From a virus: a stretch of DNA of 64,000 bases. Position numbers and translations under genes: made by a program. Each line of letters starts with the position of its first letter. Position 1 is the first letter of the stretch. The notes below the pieces were generated by a model that saw only the letters and a program-made list of their open reading frames with translations, ran no database searches and was not told the origin of the DNA. The stretch spans positions 1 through 64,000 of the IMG/VR virus record IMGVR_UViG_3300035698_018475; one strand, 5' to 3'. Below are positions 7,823 to 15,948 of this stretch, one piece after another.

Positions 7823-8867
7823 ATTAGATGCTATCGAGAGAGAGTACAAAGACTCTCAACAAAGTGGTCGTCAACGTTTTTGTTTTGTTAATGTTGGTAA
7901 GCTCGACCGGTTGGGGATAGAACAGTTCAAGCCAGCGGAGAGTAATAATTTTATTCGTATACTATGTAATCCGGATCAGGAAGGATTCTACGGGAAGAGG
8001 GTTCATGTTCATTCTAATGTAGGGGTGGATAATAAGACTTATATCTGTCCCAAAGGCACCTATGGTAAGAAGTGTCCTATATGTGAAGAAGTGGTTCAGA
8101 TGAAGAAAGCAGGGGAAGATCAGGAGTTGATCAATGAACTAAGGGCATTCACCAGGTATTTGTTCTTCATAGTAGATACTACCGATGCCGTCAGTGAAGA
8201 TAAGGGACTACAATGGTTTGATGCATCTCCCGGCATACGGGACGAAATAGTCACATTATCTGTAAATAAGAGGACTGGGAAGCCCATAGATGTATCTGAT
8301 CCTGAGGAAGGTAAAGAGATTGGTTTTACCCGGACCGGTAAGAGACTTAGGACGAGATATAAAGGTTTTGAGTTGTTAGAACCAGAGGTTGATATTCCGG
8401 ATGATGTTTATGATGAAGTTCCATTATTTGAGGATGTTTTGCAAGAAACCTCATATGATTTACTCGAAGAGGCTTTTGGTGGTATTACTCCTGATGAGGA
8501 AGTAAAGTCCAAGCGTAGTAGACGATCCAGGAAAGACAAAGACGATGATGACGATAATAAAGAGGAGGAGAAAGAGGAGGAGAAAGAAAAAAAATCTACC
8601 CGTAGTAGACGATCCAGGAAAGACAAAGACGATGATGACGATAAAGATGATATCCCTTTTGACGATAAGGGGGAAGAGGAAGGAAAGTCCAAGCGTAGTA
8701 GACGGTCCAGGAAAGACAACGATGACGATGATGATGAAGAGGAAGGAAAGTCTAGTCGTAGTAGACGATCCAGGAAAGACAAAGATGATGACGATGATGA
8801 TGAAGAGATGACTTTAAGAGAGAAACTTAGGCGTCGTAGAAAACAGAAGGCAGAAGAAGGGGATTAG
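7806..8867 (+). CDS. gp32-like single-stranded DNA-binding protein with repeated acidic-basic tail
   Basis: A 353-residue protein. The N-terminal two thirds resemble T4 gp32: a zinc site formed by H67 or H69 with C81, C90 and C93, a spacing close to gp32 (H64, C77, C87, C90). It should coat ssDNA during replication and recombination. From residue about 235 the tail carries four copies of a basic block (RSRRSRKD) each followed by an aspartate run, instead of the plain acidic tail of gp32. AAGGAG lies before ATG 7806/7809; either may start the protein. Confidence 0.75.
   Translation: MMRKDRLDAIEREYKDSQQSGRQRFCFVNVGKLDRLGIEQFKPAESNNFIRILCNPDQEGFYGKRVHVHSNVGVDNKTYICPKGTYGKKCPICEEVVQMKKAGEDQELINELRAFTRYLFFIVDTTDAVSEDKGLQWFDASPGIRDEIVTLSVNKRTGKPIDVSDPEEGKEIGFTRTGKRLRTRYKGFELLEPEVDIPDDVYDEVPLFEDVLQETSYDLLEEAFGGITPDEEVKSKRSRRSRKDKDDDDDNKEEEKEEEKEKKSTRSRRSRKDKDDDDDKDDIPFDDKGEEEGKSKRSRRSRKDNDDDDDEEEGKSSRSRRSRKDKDDDDDDEEMTLREKLRRRRKQKAEEGD
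8514..8805 (+). repeat. four imperfect repeats inside the ssDNA-binding gene
   Basis: The core CGTAGTAGACGATCCAGGAA starts at 8514, 8601, 8694 (one base changed) and 8757 (5' part). Each is followed by GATGAC-rich sequence coding for aspartates. Spacing is uneven (87, 93, 63 bases), so this is a protein-level tandem repeat, not a CRISPR array. Confidence 0.9.
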
Positions 8868-8869
8868 TA

Positions 8870-9190
8870 ATGAGGAAAATAAAAGGTCTTAATCATGCAA
8901 GGTTAGGTTCTGAAATTAACTGGCAAGAAAGGAAGTATGTAGAACGATTTCAGAAGGAGGATGATGACTTCTTCAAATATCTATTAACGCCATCGGAAAA
9001 TTATACTGCAAGAGGTCCGGTTAGATATGTGGAACCCACTGAAGAAGAGAAGAGGATAGTAGTATCGGTTATACAATGGCTCGGTTCTGCTTGTGGGCAG
9101 TCTTTTGTAAAAGAAGTTCAAAAGCAAATAGAGATGAAAGAACTGGAAACTGGGAGAGCCAAAAAGAAAAAGAAAAAGAAAAGGGAGTAA
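8870..9190 (+). CDS. hypothetical protein, lysine-rich C-terminus
   Basis: A 106-residue protein starting two bases after the ssDNA-binding gene. The middle is helical; it ends with a run of seven lysines followed by RE. I do not recognise it. Its place between gp32-like and UvsY/UvsX-like genes suggests a replication or recombination accessory role. Confidence 0.6.
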   Translation: MRKIKGLNHARLGSEINWQERKYVERFQKEDDDFFKYLLTPSENYTARGPVRYVEPTEEEKRIVVSVIQWLGSACGQSFVKEVQKQIEMKELETGRAKKKKKKKRE

Positions 9191-9195
9191 TTAGT

Positions 9196-9768
9196 GTGAG
9201 TATAACCACAAAAGAGGTTGTAGAGTTTATTGATAGTGTTAAAGAACGTATTCCTATAGATCAGTACGATCTGGATGGAGAGTGTGTGCGTCAAGTAGTA
9301 TTGTATGAAGAAGTCTCAAGTATGGCATCTATGGAACGTTCTGAGGTTAGACTAGCTAAAGAACATCTTGATAGTATTAAAGCACAGTCAAATGTTGATA
9401 TCCGGAAAGACCCTGAGGGTTCTGGTTTAACTGGAAAAGTAACTGAATCTTCTTTAACTAATTTTGTTGAAACTCGGGAGGAGATTAAAAATGCTAAGAA
9501 AGCTTGGTTGGATGAGGAAGAACTTTCCAACGCTTTAGATAGTATACTACGGACAGTTGAGCAGAGGAAGAGCATGCTGAGGGATCTTGTTCAACTATTT
9601 ATCTTCCAGTACTATCATGTGGAGAGTAAGAAACCAGTGGGTAGGAAAGATCTAAGAGATTCCCAGGAAGATGCTATAACTGCCGCCAGAGATAGTGGTA
9701 GGAAAAGGCGGAGATCGAGACAAACAGATAATGATCTTTCTCGGGAGGATCATGGGGATAGTGTATGA
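9196..9768 (+). CDS. possible UvsY-like recombination mediator
   Basis: A 190-residue mostly helical protein. GTG 9196 after GGGAG is the likely start; an upstream in-frame ATG (9076) lies inside the previous gene. The layout of charged helices, with a K-x-TE segment at its centre and a final helix before a basic tail, recalls T4 UvsY, which loads UvsX on gp32-coated DNA. It lies directly between the gp32-like and RecA-like genes and overlaps the latter by four bases, the natural place for such a mediator. Similarity is by layout and context, not a clear motif. Confidence 0.5.
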   Translation: MSITTKEVVEFIDSVKERIPIDQYDLDGECVRQVVLYEEVSSMASMERSEVRLAKEHLDSIKAQSNVDIRKDPEGSGLTGKVTESSLTNFVETREEIKNAKKAWLDEEELSNALDSILRTVEQRKSMLRDLVQLFIFQYYHVESKKPVGRKDLRDSQEDAITAARDSGRKRRRSRQTDNDLSREDHGDSV

Positions 9769-10853
9769 CTGAGTCTAAGAAAAGACGGCGAAGAACTCCT
9801 GGAGATGCAGCCAAGGAAGTCAGTGAAGGTTTGGCAGTACAAGATCTTTCTGAGGTCAGGTCTTGGATACCTACTGGATGTACTCTTCTTGATATAGCAA
9901 TATCCGGGAAATATCCTGGTGGGGTACCTTTGGGGCATACTGTTCATATTCTTGGTGGAGCATCTACAGCGAAGACCGTGCTGGGCATGACTATTCTTGG
10001 TGCGGTTCAGAGGGTGGGTGGTATAGCAATCTTTCAGGATCCGGAGTATACTTTTGATCCTGTTTGGGCCAAGTTGTTTGGTCTTGATTGTTCTAATGAG
10101 GATAATTGGAAGTGTGGTTGTTGGTGGAAGGGGGTGGAAGATCATTTACCAAATGAACAGCCTGGTACTATCGAGGAATTATTTGATGTTTATATCAAGA
10201 AGATAGTCACTCTGGATAAGGATCGACCAAAGGTTGTGGTAGTAGATAGTTTGACTGCACTTCCATCAGAGGTGGAGTTGAAGGATGAGATGGAGGATGG
10301 TACTTATGGAACCTCCAGAGCCAAACAGATTGGATTAGGAATAAGAAAGTATCTCCGTGAATTGAATAAATCAAATACTACCATAATTTTTATTGATCAA
10401 ACCAGGGATCAAATAAATTCATTTGGTAAGAAAGAAACGGTATCTGGTGGTAGGGCGTTGCAGTTCTATTCTTCTGTTAGGATACACCTTAAAGAAGAAG
10501 GGACAATAAAGAATAAGAGTAAGAAAGATATTGGAGTATGGCTTGGGTTTAAGATTATAAAGAACAAGGTGGCCGCACCAGGTAAGGCCAGTAAGTTCAG
10601 TATCATCTGGGATTATGGTTTGGATGATATTACATCTAATCTTGAGTTCTTAAAAGAGTTTCAAACTTTGGATGCCACAAAAGAGGAGAAGAAGTCCGGG
10701 AGGGTTGAGTTTGATGGTAAGAAATTATATGTACAGAAGATGATTGATCATATTGAGAATAACAATTTAGAGAAAGAGTTGCAACAAGAAGTTGCTTTAT
10801 GTTGGGAAATACTGTATGAAACTGAGTCTAGGAAATGTCGGGAGTGGAGTTAG
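9765..10853 (+). CDS. uvsX-like: RecA/UvsX-like recombinase
   Basis: A 362-residue RecA-fold strand-exchange ATPase. It starts with a basic stretch (KKRRRR). Walker A is GGASTAKT (64-71), with Ala in place of the usual Gly before Lys. Walker B is VVVVDSLTAL near 155. An FIDQTRD segment and SGGRALQFYSS follow, typical of RecA and UvsX. A strong terminator follows the gene. Confidence 0.85.
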   Translation: MTESKKRRRRTPGDAAKEVSEGLAVQDLSEVRSWIPTGCTLLDIAISGKYPGGVPLGHTVHILGGASTAKTVLGMTILGAVQRVGGIAIFQDPEYTFDPVWAKLFGLDCSNEDNWKCGCWWKGVEDHLPNEQPGTIEELFDVYIKKIVTLDKDRPKVVVVDSLTALPSEVELKDEMEDGTYGTSRAKQIGLGIRKYLRELNKSNTTIIFIDQTRDQINSFGKKETVSGGRALQFYSSVRIHLKEEGTIKNKSKKDIGVWLGFKIIKNKVAAPGKASKFSIIWDYGLDDITSNLEFLKEFQTLDATKEEKKSGRVEFDGKKLYVQKMIDHIENNNLEKELQQEVALCWEILYETESRKCREWS

Positions 10854-10904
10854 CTTTTCTCCTCCTTTGTTCCCCATTCCTTTTGTGGGATGGTGGGTTT
10901 GATT

Positions 10905-10940
10905 GGTAGGGGCCTGCCGTAGGTGGGTCTCTACCTTTTT
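10905..10940 (+). terminator. intrinsic terminator after the recombinase gene
   Basis: GGTAGGGGCC (10905-10914) pairs with GGTCTCTACC (10926-10935), including G-U pairs, and is followed directly by TTTTT (10936-10940). It sits in the 102-base gap between the RecA-like and RuvC-like genes and would end the upstream replication transcript. Confidence 0.75.
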
Positions 10941-10955
10941 AGGAAATAATGTAGT

Positions 10956-11744
10956 ATGAGTAATAAACGGACTTATATTGGTATTGATCTTTCACTGAAT
11001 CATTTTGGTATTTGTGCTACTTCTGATGATAGTAAATTTATAAATTGGGGTTACTTAACAGATAAGAAGAAATACCGGCCTACGAATTATTCTAGTTTTA
11101 ATTGTACTCAATACTATTTAACTGAAAAAGGGAAGGGAGAAGATCGGAATCTATTCCTAGCTCGAAGAAGATGTATAGTTTATCAAAGTCTGATTAACTT
11201 TTTATATAAGTTTCATCCTCCAATTCAATGCAGAAGAAGAAATAAATTTTTCACTTATGTTTGTATGGAAGATGTGGTGTATACCAATAAGACTAATTCT
11301 TCTTATGAATTGGCAGAGATTATAGGATTAGTTAAATATTATTTGTGGGAGAATAATTTTCACCTCCGTCTATTAGCTCCTGGATCTCTCAAATTGTGGG
11401 CTACTGGTAAAGGGAATGCACTCAAGAAAGATATGGTGGCAGTAGTAGAGAGATCATTGGGGGAAGATATAGATCTTTCTTTTCTTGATAAATTGATGGT
11501 GGAAAGGAAGAGGAAAAGGAAGGGGAAAGAACCCTTGGTAGATTTGGATGGTCCCGGTACTGATATGGCCGAAGCTTTTCTTATGGCTCGTTTTGTTGAG
11601 GAAGAGTTAATAATACGTGATGGTATTTCAGATCTAAAGGATCTAGCAGAACATCGGAGGAATGTTTTTCTCCGTACCACTCCAGCACACCCGGTGAATA
11701 TCCTGGCCACACCTTTTATACATAAAGGAGAAGTAAGTGAGTAG
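10956..11744 (+). CDS. RuvC-like Holliday junction resolvase
   Basis: A 262-residue RNase H-fold nuclease. It has the first acidic site GIDLSLNHFG (D11), a second in CMEDVVY (E105), a SYELAEIIGLVKYYL helix as in RuvC, and the final acidic pair in DLDGPGTDMAEA (around D198-D203). It would cut branched DNA formed by recombination or before packaging. A basic stretch (KRKRKGK) lies before the last motif. Confidence 0.7.
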   Translation: MSNKRTYIGIDLSLNHFGICATSDDSKFINWGYLTDKKKYRPTNYSSFNCTQYYLTEKGKGEDRNLFLARRRCIVYQSLINFLYKFHPPIQCRRRNKFFTYVCMEDVVYTNKTNSSYELAEIIGLVKYYLWENNFHLRLLAPGSLKLWATGKGNALKKDMVAVVERSLGEDIDLSFLDKLMVERKRKRKGKEPLVDLDGPGTDMAEAFLMARFVEEELIIRDGISDLKDLAEHRRNVFLRTTPAHPVNILATPFIHKGEVSE

Positions 11745-11865
11745 AAGAAATAAAAACAATTCCTGGTTGGGATACCTCATCACCTCTTTTTCCCGATGTG
11801 TTTCCAAATTCTGGCTGGGAGTTGTTTTATTTACTAGTGAAAGAGGAATGAATGAAAAGAGGTAA
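11737..11865 (+). CDS. small hypothetical protein, possible
   Basis: A 42-residue open frame from GTG 11737, six bases after AGGAG. It begins SRRNKNNSW and contains the hydrophobic segment FWLGVVLF. It overlaps both neighbours slightly. It fills an otherwise empty gap, but length alone does not prove it is made. Confidence 0.35.
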   Translation: MSRRNKNNSWLGYLITSFSRCVSKFWLGVVLFTSERGMNEKR

Positions 11866-12016
11866 CAAAGTTAAGTTGAAAGCTATTGATGTGGAAGGTG
11901 TAATAAGAGCTGTTTGTAAATCATCTATCACTACTTATAAAATAAGTTATTGGTGGGATGGCATACGTAAAGAGGAATGGTTGGAACCTGATGAATTTAC
12001 TATAATTAGTGAGTAG
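11852..12016 (+). CDS. small hypothetical protein, SH3/KOW-like pattern
   Basis: Fifty-four residues from ATG 11852, with AAGAGG upstream. The run of beta-like segments ending in YWWDGIRKEEWLEPDEF is typical of small barrel-fold phage proteins, but I cannot assign it to a family. Confidence 0.5.
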   Translation: MKRGNKVKLKAIDVEGVIRAVCKSSITTYKISYWWDGIRKEEWLEPDEFTIISE

Positions 12017-12031
12017 GGATAGTACAGAGTT

Positions 12032-13129
12032 ATGTTAAAGAAGATACTGATAAAGAATTTTCAATCCCATGCAGATACGTGCATTGAGTTTGATCCAGGT
12101 GTGACCCTGTTGACAGGAACCTCTAATAACGGCAAAACGGTTGTTTTAAGAGCGTTAAATTGGATAATTAACAATCGACCCACGGGGGATGCTTATATCC
12201 GAAATGGGGAGGATTCCTGCGAAGTCCGGTTGTTTACTGATAAATGCGAAATCAGGAAAGTTCGGGGTAAAAAGGATAATTTCTATACCCTCACTACTGG
12301 AGGAGAAGAAGTTAAATTTTCTTCTATGGGCACCACGGTTCCTGAAGAGATCACTGATTCTCTAGGAATAGCACCTATTAACATTCAACAGCAGTTAGAT
12401 CCTTACTTTCTAGTTTTGGAAAGTCCTGGAAAGGTGGGTTCCTATTTTAATTCTGTTATGAAGTTGGAGGAAGTGCAGGAAGTAATATCTCATACTACTG
12501 GGCATATTAGATCAGAGAGTCACGATCTAGTTCGGTTGGAAGCAGAGAAGTCTGATTTAGATAAAGAACTGGCTTTCTACCAGGAGTTGGATCTAGTCAG
12601 GTTTGAGAAGAATGTCAAGGCCCATGAGAAGTTACAACAGGAAATAATAGATCTTCATGGTTATAATCATCAGTTATTAAAAGCAAAGATTGATCTTCAT
12701 AAGGTGGAAGAACAATTAGTGGAGTTTCCCTTCTCTGATGTGGAGGTTATGCTGGGGGAATCTAGTGGTAAGCAAATAGATATTGCTGCATCCTCCAGTG
12801 CATTGGCGGATCTTATTGATCTAATAACTGGTATAGAGGATGTGAATGGTCGTCTTTCTATGTTGGATATAACCAGGATTGACCAGGTGCAGGAGGGAAG
12901 TATCGGTTTATCTTCCAGTGTGAAGGAATATAGAAGATCAGTAGAAGATCTGGATGATTTACTGGAGGATCTTGAGGATATAGAAAATGGAGTGGATGCA
13001 GTAGATAAACGCATCACAATTTTTGTTAAAGAGAAGAAAGAGTTGATGCTTCAATTGGATACTTGTCCTTATTGTTTGCACCCATTGGATGAAGAAGGTA
13101 AGAAGAATCTTCTGGGAGTAGAGGAGTAA
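12032..13129 (+). CDS. Rad50/SbcC-like ATPase, N-terminal half (gp46-like)
   Basis: A 365-residue protein starting like Rad50/SbcC (KKILIKNFQSHADTCIEF) with Walker A GTSNNGKT (29-36) and a Q-loop region (INIQQQLDPYF). A coiled coil follows, and the protein ends just after CPYC (345-348), the zinc-hook pattern. There is no ABC signature, Walker B or H-loop. Those motifs occur in a separate gene at 15340. The two would have to assemble into one ATPase head with the Mre11-like nuclease at 13619. Confidence 0.75.
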   Translation: MLKKILIKNFQSHADTCIEFDPGVTLLTGTSNNGKTVVLRALNWIINNRPTGDAYIRNGEDSCEVRLFTDKCEIRKVRGKKDNFYTLTTGGEEVKFSSMGTTVPEEITDSLGIAPINIQQQLDPYFLVLESPGKVGSYFNSVMKLEEVQEVISHTTGHIRSESHDLVRLEAEKSDLDKELAFYQELDLVRFEKNVKAHEKLQQEIIDLHGYNHQLLKAKIDLHKVEEQLVEFPFSDVEVMLGESSGKQIDIAASSSALADLIDLITGIEDVNGRLSMLDITRIDQVQEGSIGLSSSVKEYRRSVEDLDDLLEDLEDIENGVDAVDKRITIFVKEKKELMLQLDTCPYCLHPLDEEGKKNLLGVEE

Positions 13130-13131
13130 GG

Positions 13132-13323
13132 TTGACTGATTTTGTAGAAGATGATGAGACTGAGGAACTTCAAGAGATGGTACAAGAACTACTCGATGTG
13201 GATCAAGGTCTATATAGTGGGGAGATGGACTTTTTGGAGAACATAGATTCTGAGTGGGAAGGTAATTTTACTGTAAGACAAGCTCGGTGGATACGAAAAA
13301 TTCATGAAAGGGTAATTGGATGA
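13132..13323 (+). CDS. small acidic hypothetical protein
   Basis: Sixty-three residues with a TTG start at 13132 after GAGGAG; no ATG is available near the start. Very acidic first half, then a basic helix. It lies between the two recombination nuclease genes and overlaps the next gene by four bases. Confidence 0.5.
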   Translation: MTDFVEDDETEELQEMVQELLDVDQGLYSGEMDFLENIDSEWEGNFTVRQARWIRKIHERVIG

Positions 13324-13622
13324 AGATTTTGAAGGATGAACCAAGAGAAGAACCGAAAGAAGAACCAAAACAAGCAACGAAAGGTAAGAGGATAGAATTT
13401 GTGGATCGTTTTGGAAGTAAGTGCATAGTCCGTAAGAGTACACTTATGAAAGAAGAAGGTGGGTTGGAGTTAGGGGTTGAGGTATTGTCGGAGTTACTAA
13501 ATCCTGAGGGACCTCAAACTATGCATATTCCAAAAGATGTGGTACAGGATTTGATTCCACATCTCCAGGCTTTTGTTGAGGTGGGGGATATTGATCTCAA
13601 TCAAGAAGAAGAGGTTAAGTGA
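13320..13622 (+). CDS. hypothetical protein in the SbcCD-like cluster
   Basis: One hundred residues: an EEPKEEPKQ low-complexity start, then a compact domain beginning KRIEFVDRFGSKCIVRKS. Coupled by four-base overlaps to the genes on both sides. Not recognised. Confidence 0.6.
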   Translation: MKILKDEPREEPKEEPKQATKGKRIEFVDRFGSKCIVRKSTLMKEEGGLELGVEVLSELLNPEGPQTMHIPKDVVQDLIPHLQAFVEVGDIDLNQEEEVK

Positions 13623-14554
13623 TGAAGTTACTCCTACTGGGTGATACACATTTCTCAGGGAAAGCCCCCGAGAGAAGGTTGGACGACTACTTTGAGACTC
13701 AACTAAAGAAGTTTAGGCAGGTTCTAGATATTGCTCAGGAATATGATTGTGCTACTATTATACAAACAGGGGACTTCTTTGATTCCCCCTATGTTTCTAA
13801 TCATGTTAAAGCTGCTTTGATAACCATACTAATAGAATCTGATGTAAGACTCTTTTGTATCTTTGGTCAGCATGATATATATGGTCATTCTTCTCAAACT
13901 TATTATAGAAGTCCATTAGCAGTTCTAGAAGCCGCATTGGGTTTGGAAGTATTAAGAAATCATAATTCCAGACCATTTTGTAATGATAGTATACGTATGT
14001 ATGGTGCCTCTTTTGGTGAGCCAGTTCCTGAGTTATCCCCTTATTGCAAGAGTTTAGACTCCTTTAATATTCTTGTTGTACATGATATGATAGGAGATAG
14101 AGAACTCTATCCTGGGCAAGAATTGAAAGGTCCCAGGAATTATCTAAGGAAGTATAAAGACTTTGACCTTGTCGTTGCAGGTGATTATCATTATTCCTTC
14201 TGGGATAAACTGGGAGATAGGGTTATATGTAATCCTGGATGTATGATGCGGAAGACTATAAGTAAGTTCGATCTTGAGCATAAACCTGGGGTATTTATAT
14301 TTGATACTATTAAGAGGGAGAAGAATTGGATACCACTAGATATAGAACCAGTGGAAGATGTTTTTGATCTTTCTGTGGTGCCCAAGAGAGATACATCTAA
14401 AGTGATGGAGTTCATTGAGAATCTTAGGAACAGTAAAGAAGTTAAGTCCACTTGGAGACATGTTCTCCAGGAGCTTATGGATAAGGAAAAGACTGGTAAG
14501 CCAGTGAGAGAATTGTTGGATACCATTATAGGTGAGGTGTTGAAGGATGAGTGA
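13619..14554 (+). CDS. Mre11/SbcD-like nuclease (gp47-like)
   Basis: A 311-residue metallophosphoesterase. The metal-binding motifs are GDTH (8-11), GDFFD (51-55), GQHD (83-86), a VVHD segment and AGDYH. The third motif is normally GNHD and the last GHxH, so two positions differ from the family rule. With the Rad50-like ATPase it would process DNA ends, as gp46/gp47 do in T4. Confidence 0.8.
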   Translation: MMKLLLLGDTHFSGKAPERRLDDYFETQLKKFRQVLDIAQEYDCATIIQTGDFFDSPYVSNHVKAALITILIESDVRLFCIFGQHDIYGHSSQTYYRSPLAVLEAALGLEVLRNHNSRPFCNDSIRMYGASFGEPVPELSPYCKSLDSFNILVVHDMIGDRELYPGQELKGPRNYLRKYKDFDLVVAGDYHYSFWDKLGDRVICNPGCMMRKTISKFDLEHKPGVFIFDTIKREKNWIPLDIEPVEDVFDLSVVPKRDTSKVMEFIENLRNSKEVKSTWRHVLQELMDKEKTGKPVRELLDTIIGEVLKDE

Positions 14555-14798
14555 TAATACTTTAACTAAGTTGAAAAGTAAGACCCAGGAATTGCAGAGA
14601 TTGAGGGATAAGTTTAATTCTCTGAAAGGTCAGCAGGAAGTCTTATTAAAGACTCTGAAGGATAAGTTCGAAGTCGAAACCGTACAAGAGGCTGAAGCAC
14701 TCCTGGAGAAGAAAGAGAAAGAGTTGGAGAAGAAGGAGAAGGAAGCATCTGAATTGGTGCAGGAGATGGAAGAGATTATAGAGAAGTGTGAAAGGTAA
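14547..14798 (+). CDS. coiled-coil protein
   Basis: Eighty-three residues, almost entirely heptad-like coiled coil rich in Lys, Glu and Leu, overlapping the nuclease gene by eight bases. It lies between the two Rad50-like halves, so it might bridge or extend the coiled-coil arms; that is inference. Confidence 0.6.
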   Translation: MSDNTLTKLKSKTQELQRLRDKFNSLKGQQEVLLKTLKDKFEVETVQEAEALLEKKEKELEKKEKEASELVQEMEEIIEKCER

Positions 14799-14809
14799 CT
14801 AGTGAAATT

Positions 14810-15133
14810 ATGAGTCGAGATCATCACTTTGCGAAGCCGTGGTATGAACGTGAAGCAGAGGAAAGTCAATTATACTATCGTTTTCTAAACTGGCTTTACA
14901 ATTTGTTTGGTCAAGGAAAGCCATTCGGTCTGCCTTACAGGTGTACTGAATGTAATGACAAGATTCCTGCGTATTGTAAAGAAGATGATGGATTATGTCG
15001 TCTTTGCTCGACGAATAAATGGTGCAATAGTCCTGAGCCATGGCTCCTTGCCAAAAGGATCGTTGATTCCGGACTGATGGACGGCCCAGAAGAAAGAATC
15101 AGCCTCGAAGATTTACTACGTAAATGTAAATGA
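14810..15133 (+). CDS. small zinc-binding hypothetical protein
   Basis: A 107-residue protein with two cysteine pairs (CTEC and CRLC) plus nearby single cysteines, suggesting a zinc ribbon. Aromatic-rich N-terminus. Not recognised. Confidence 0.55.
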   Translation: MSRDHHFAKPWYEREAEESQLYYRFLNWLYNLFGQGKPFGLPYRCTECNDKIPAYCKEDDGLCRLCSTNKWCNSPEPWLLAKRIVDSGLMDGPEERISLEDLLRKCK

Positions 15134-15167
15134 GATATTATAGAGAAGTGTAAAAGTAAAGGTTAAG

Positions 15168-15347
15168 ATGATACATAAGATAATAGATATTTTTAGTATT
15201 ATTTTGTTGGTGTTTGTAATATTAGTTGCTATTTATCTTTCGCTGGAATTATATTTGTATAGTAAATGTAGGAAAAGTGATGAAGATATGTATAGTAATG
15301 GGTTTAAGTTGTGGTGGAAAAGTAGGAAGACAAATTCAAATGAATAA
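15168..15347 (+). CDS. small single-span membrane protein
   Basis: Fifty-nine residues from ATG 15168. Residues about 8-30 form one long hydrophobic segment (IFSIILLVFVILVAIYLSL), then a basic tail rich in Lys and Trp. The layout matches the membrane protein at 7643. It overlaps the next gene by eight bases. Confidence 0.5.
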   Translation: MIHKIIDIFSIILLVFVILVAIYLSLELYLYSKCRKSDEDMYSNGFKLWWKSRKTNSNE

Positions 15348-15948
15348 ATACTCTGATTTTCTGGCAGTTACTAAAGCAAGTATATCCAAGTTAGAGAAGG
15401 ATAGAGATATAGTACAAAAAGCTATAAGTAGTAAGAGTACTTTAGTGGAAAATCTTGAAGAGTCCAGGGATCTAATGAACTCTGTGGGTGTAATCTGCCA
15501 GGAGAATATGAAGAATGTCGTTGAAGAACTGGTCAGTCAAGCCCTGGAAGCAGTGTTTGGTGTGGGGCATTGGTTTGAAATGGAGTCCAAAGTTGTCAGG
15601 AATCAACCTGAGATATATATGTATATGGTCAGGGATGGTCAGAGATTTAGTCTCAAGGAAGAGCTGGGTGGTGGTGTGGTGGATCTGGTGTCTTTCATAT
15701 TAAGGATAGTCCTTTGGTCTGTGAGTAGTCCAAGATCGGCAAGTGTCATGATCCTGGACGAACCCGGGAAATTCATATCAAAAGATCTCCAAGAGTCGTT
15801 TGGGGAAATCATATCAGAGCTAAGTAAGATGCTGAGTATTCAGTTCATCCTAATCAGTCATGAGGAAGAACTTATAAAGACTGCAAATATATCATATAGT
15901 GTGATTTTATCCAAGGGTATAAGTACAGTGGAGCGTTTGGATGAGTAG
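15340..15948 (+). CDS. Rad50/SbcC-like ATPase, C-terminal half
   Basis: From ATG 15340 this is 202 residues; an in-frame upstream ATG at 15226 lies in the membrane-protein gene and gives an unlikely sequence. A coiled coil is followed by a signature-like segment EELGGGVVD (107-115), Walker B VMILDEP (136-142) and a switch histidine in ISHEEE (H174). Walker A is absent. This is the complement of the protein at 12032. Confidence 0.7.
   Translation: MNKYSDFLAVTKASISKLEKDRDIVQKAISSKSTLVENLEESRDLMNSVGVICQENMKNVVEELVSQALEAVFGVGHWFEMESKVVRNQPEIYMYMVRDGQRFSLKEELGGGVVDLVSFILRIVLWSVSSPRSASVMILDEPGKFISKDLQESFGEIISELSKMLSIQFILISHEEELIKTANISYSVILSKGISTVERLDE

Noticed and set aside
8408-8782. Minus-strand Ser-rich open frame
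   Set aside because: It is the reverse shadow of the Asp/Arg repeats in the ssDNA-binding gene; no gene signals exist on the minus strand anywhere in the window.
8514-8805. CRISPR-like array of four repeats
   Set aside because: Spacing is uneven, the units are in frame in a coding gene and code for a repeated charged tail.
9076-9195. N-terminal extension of the UvsY-like gene from ATG 9076
   Set aside because: It lies inside the gene at 8870, and GTG 9196 has a good ribosome-binding site right after that gene's stop.
12032-15948. Frameshift or break of a single Rad50-like gene
   Set aside because: Intact genes for a nuclease and several small proteins lie between the halves, and the first half ends cleanly at the hook motif.
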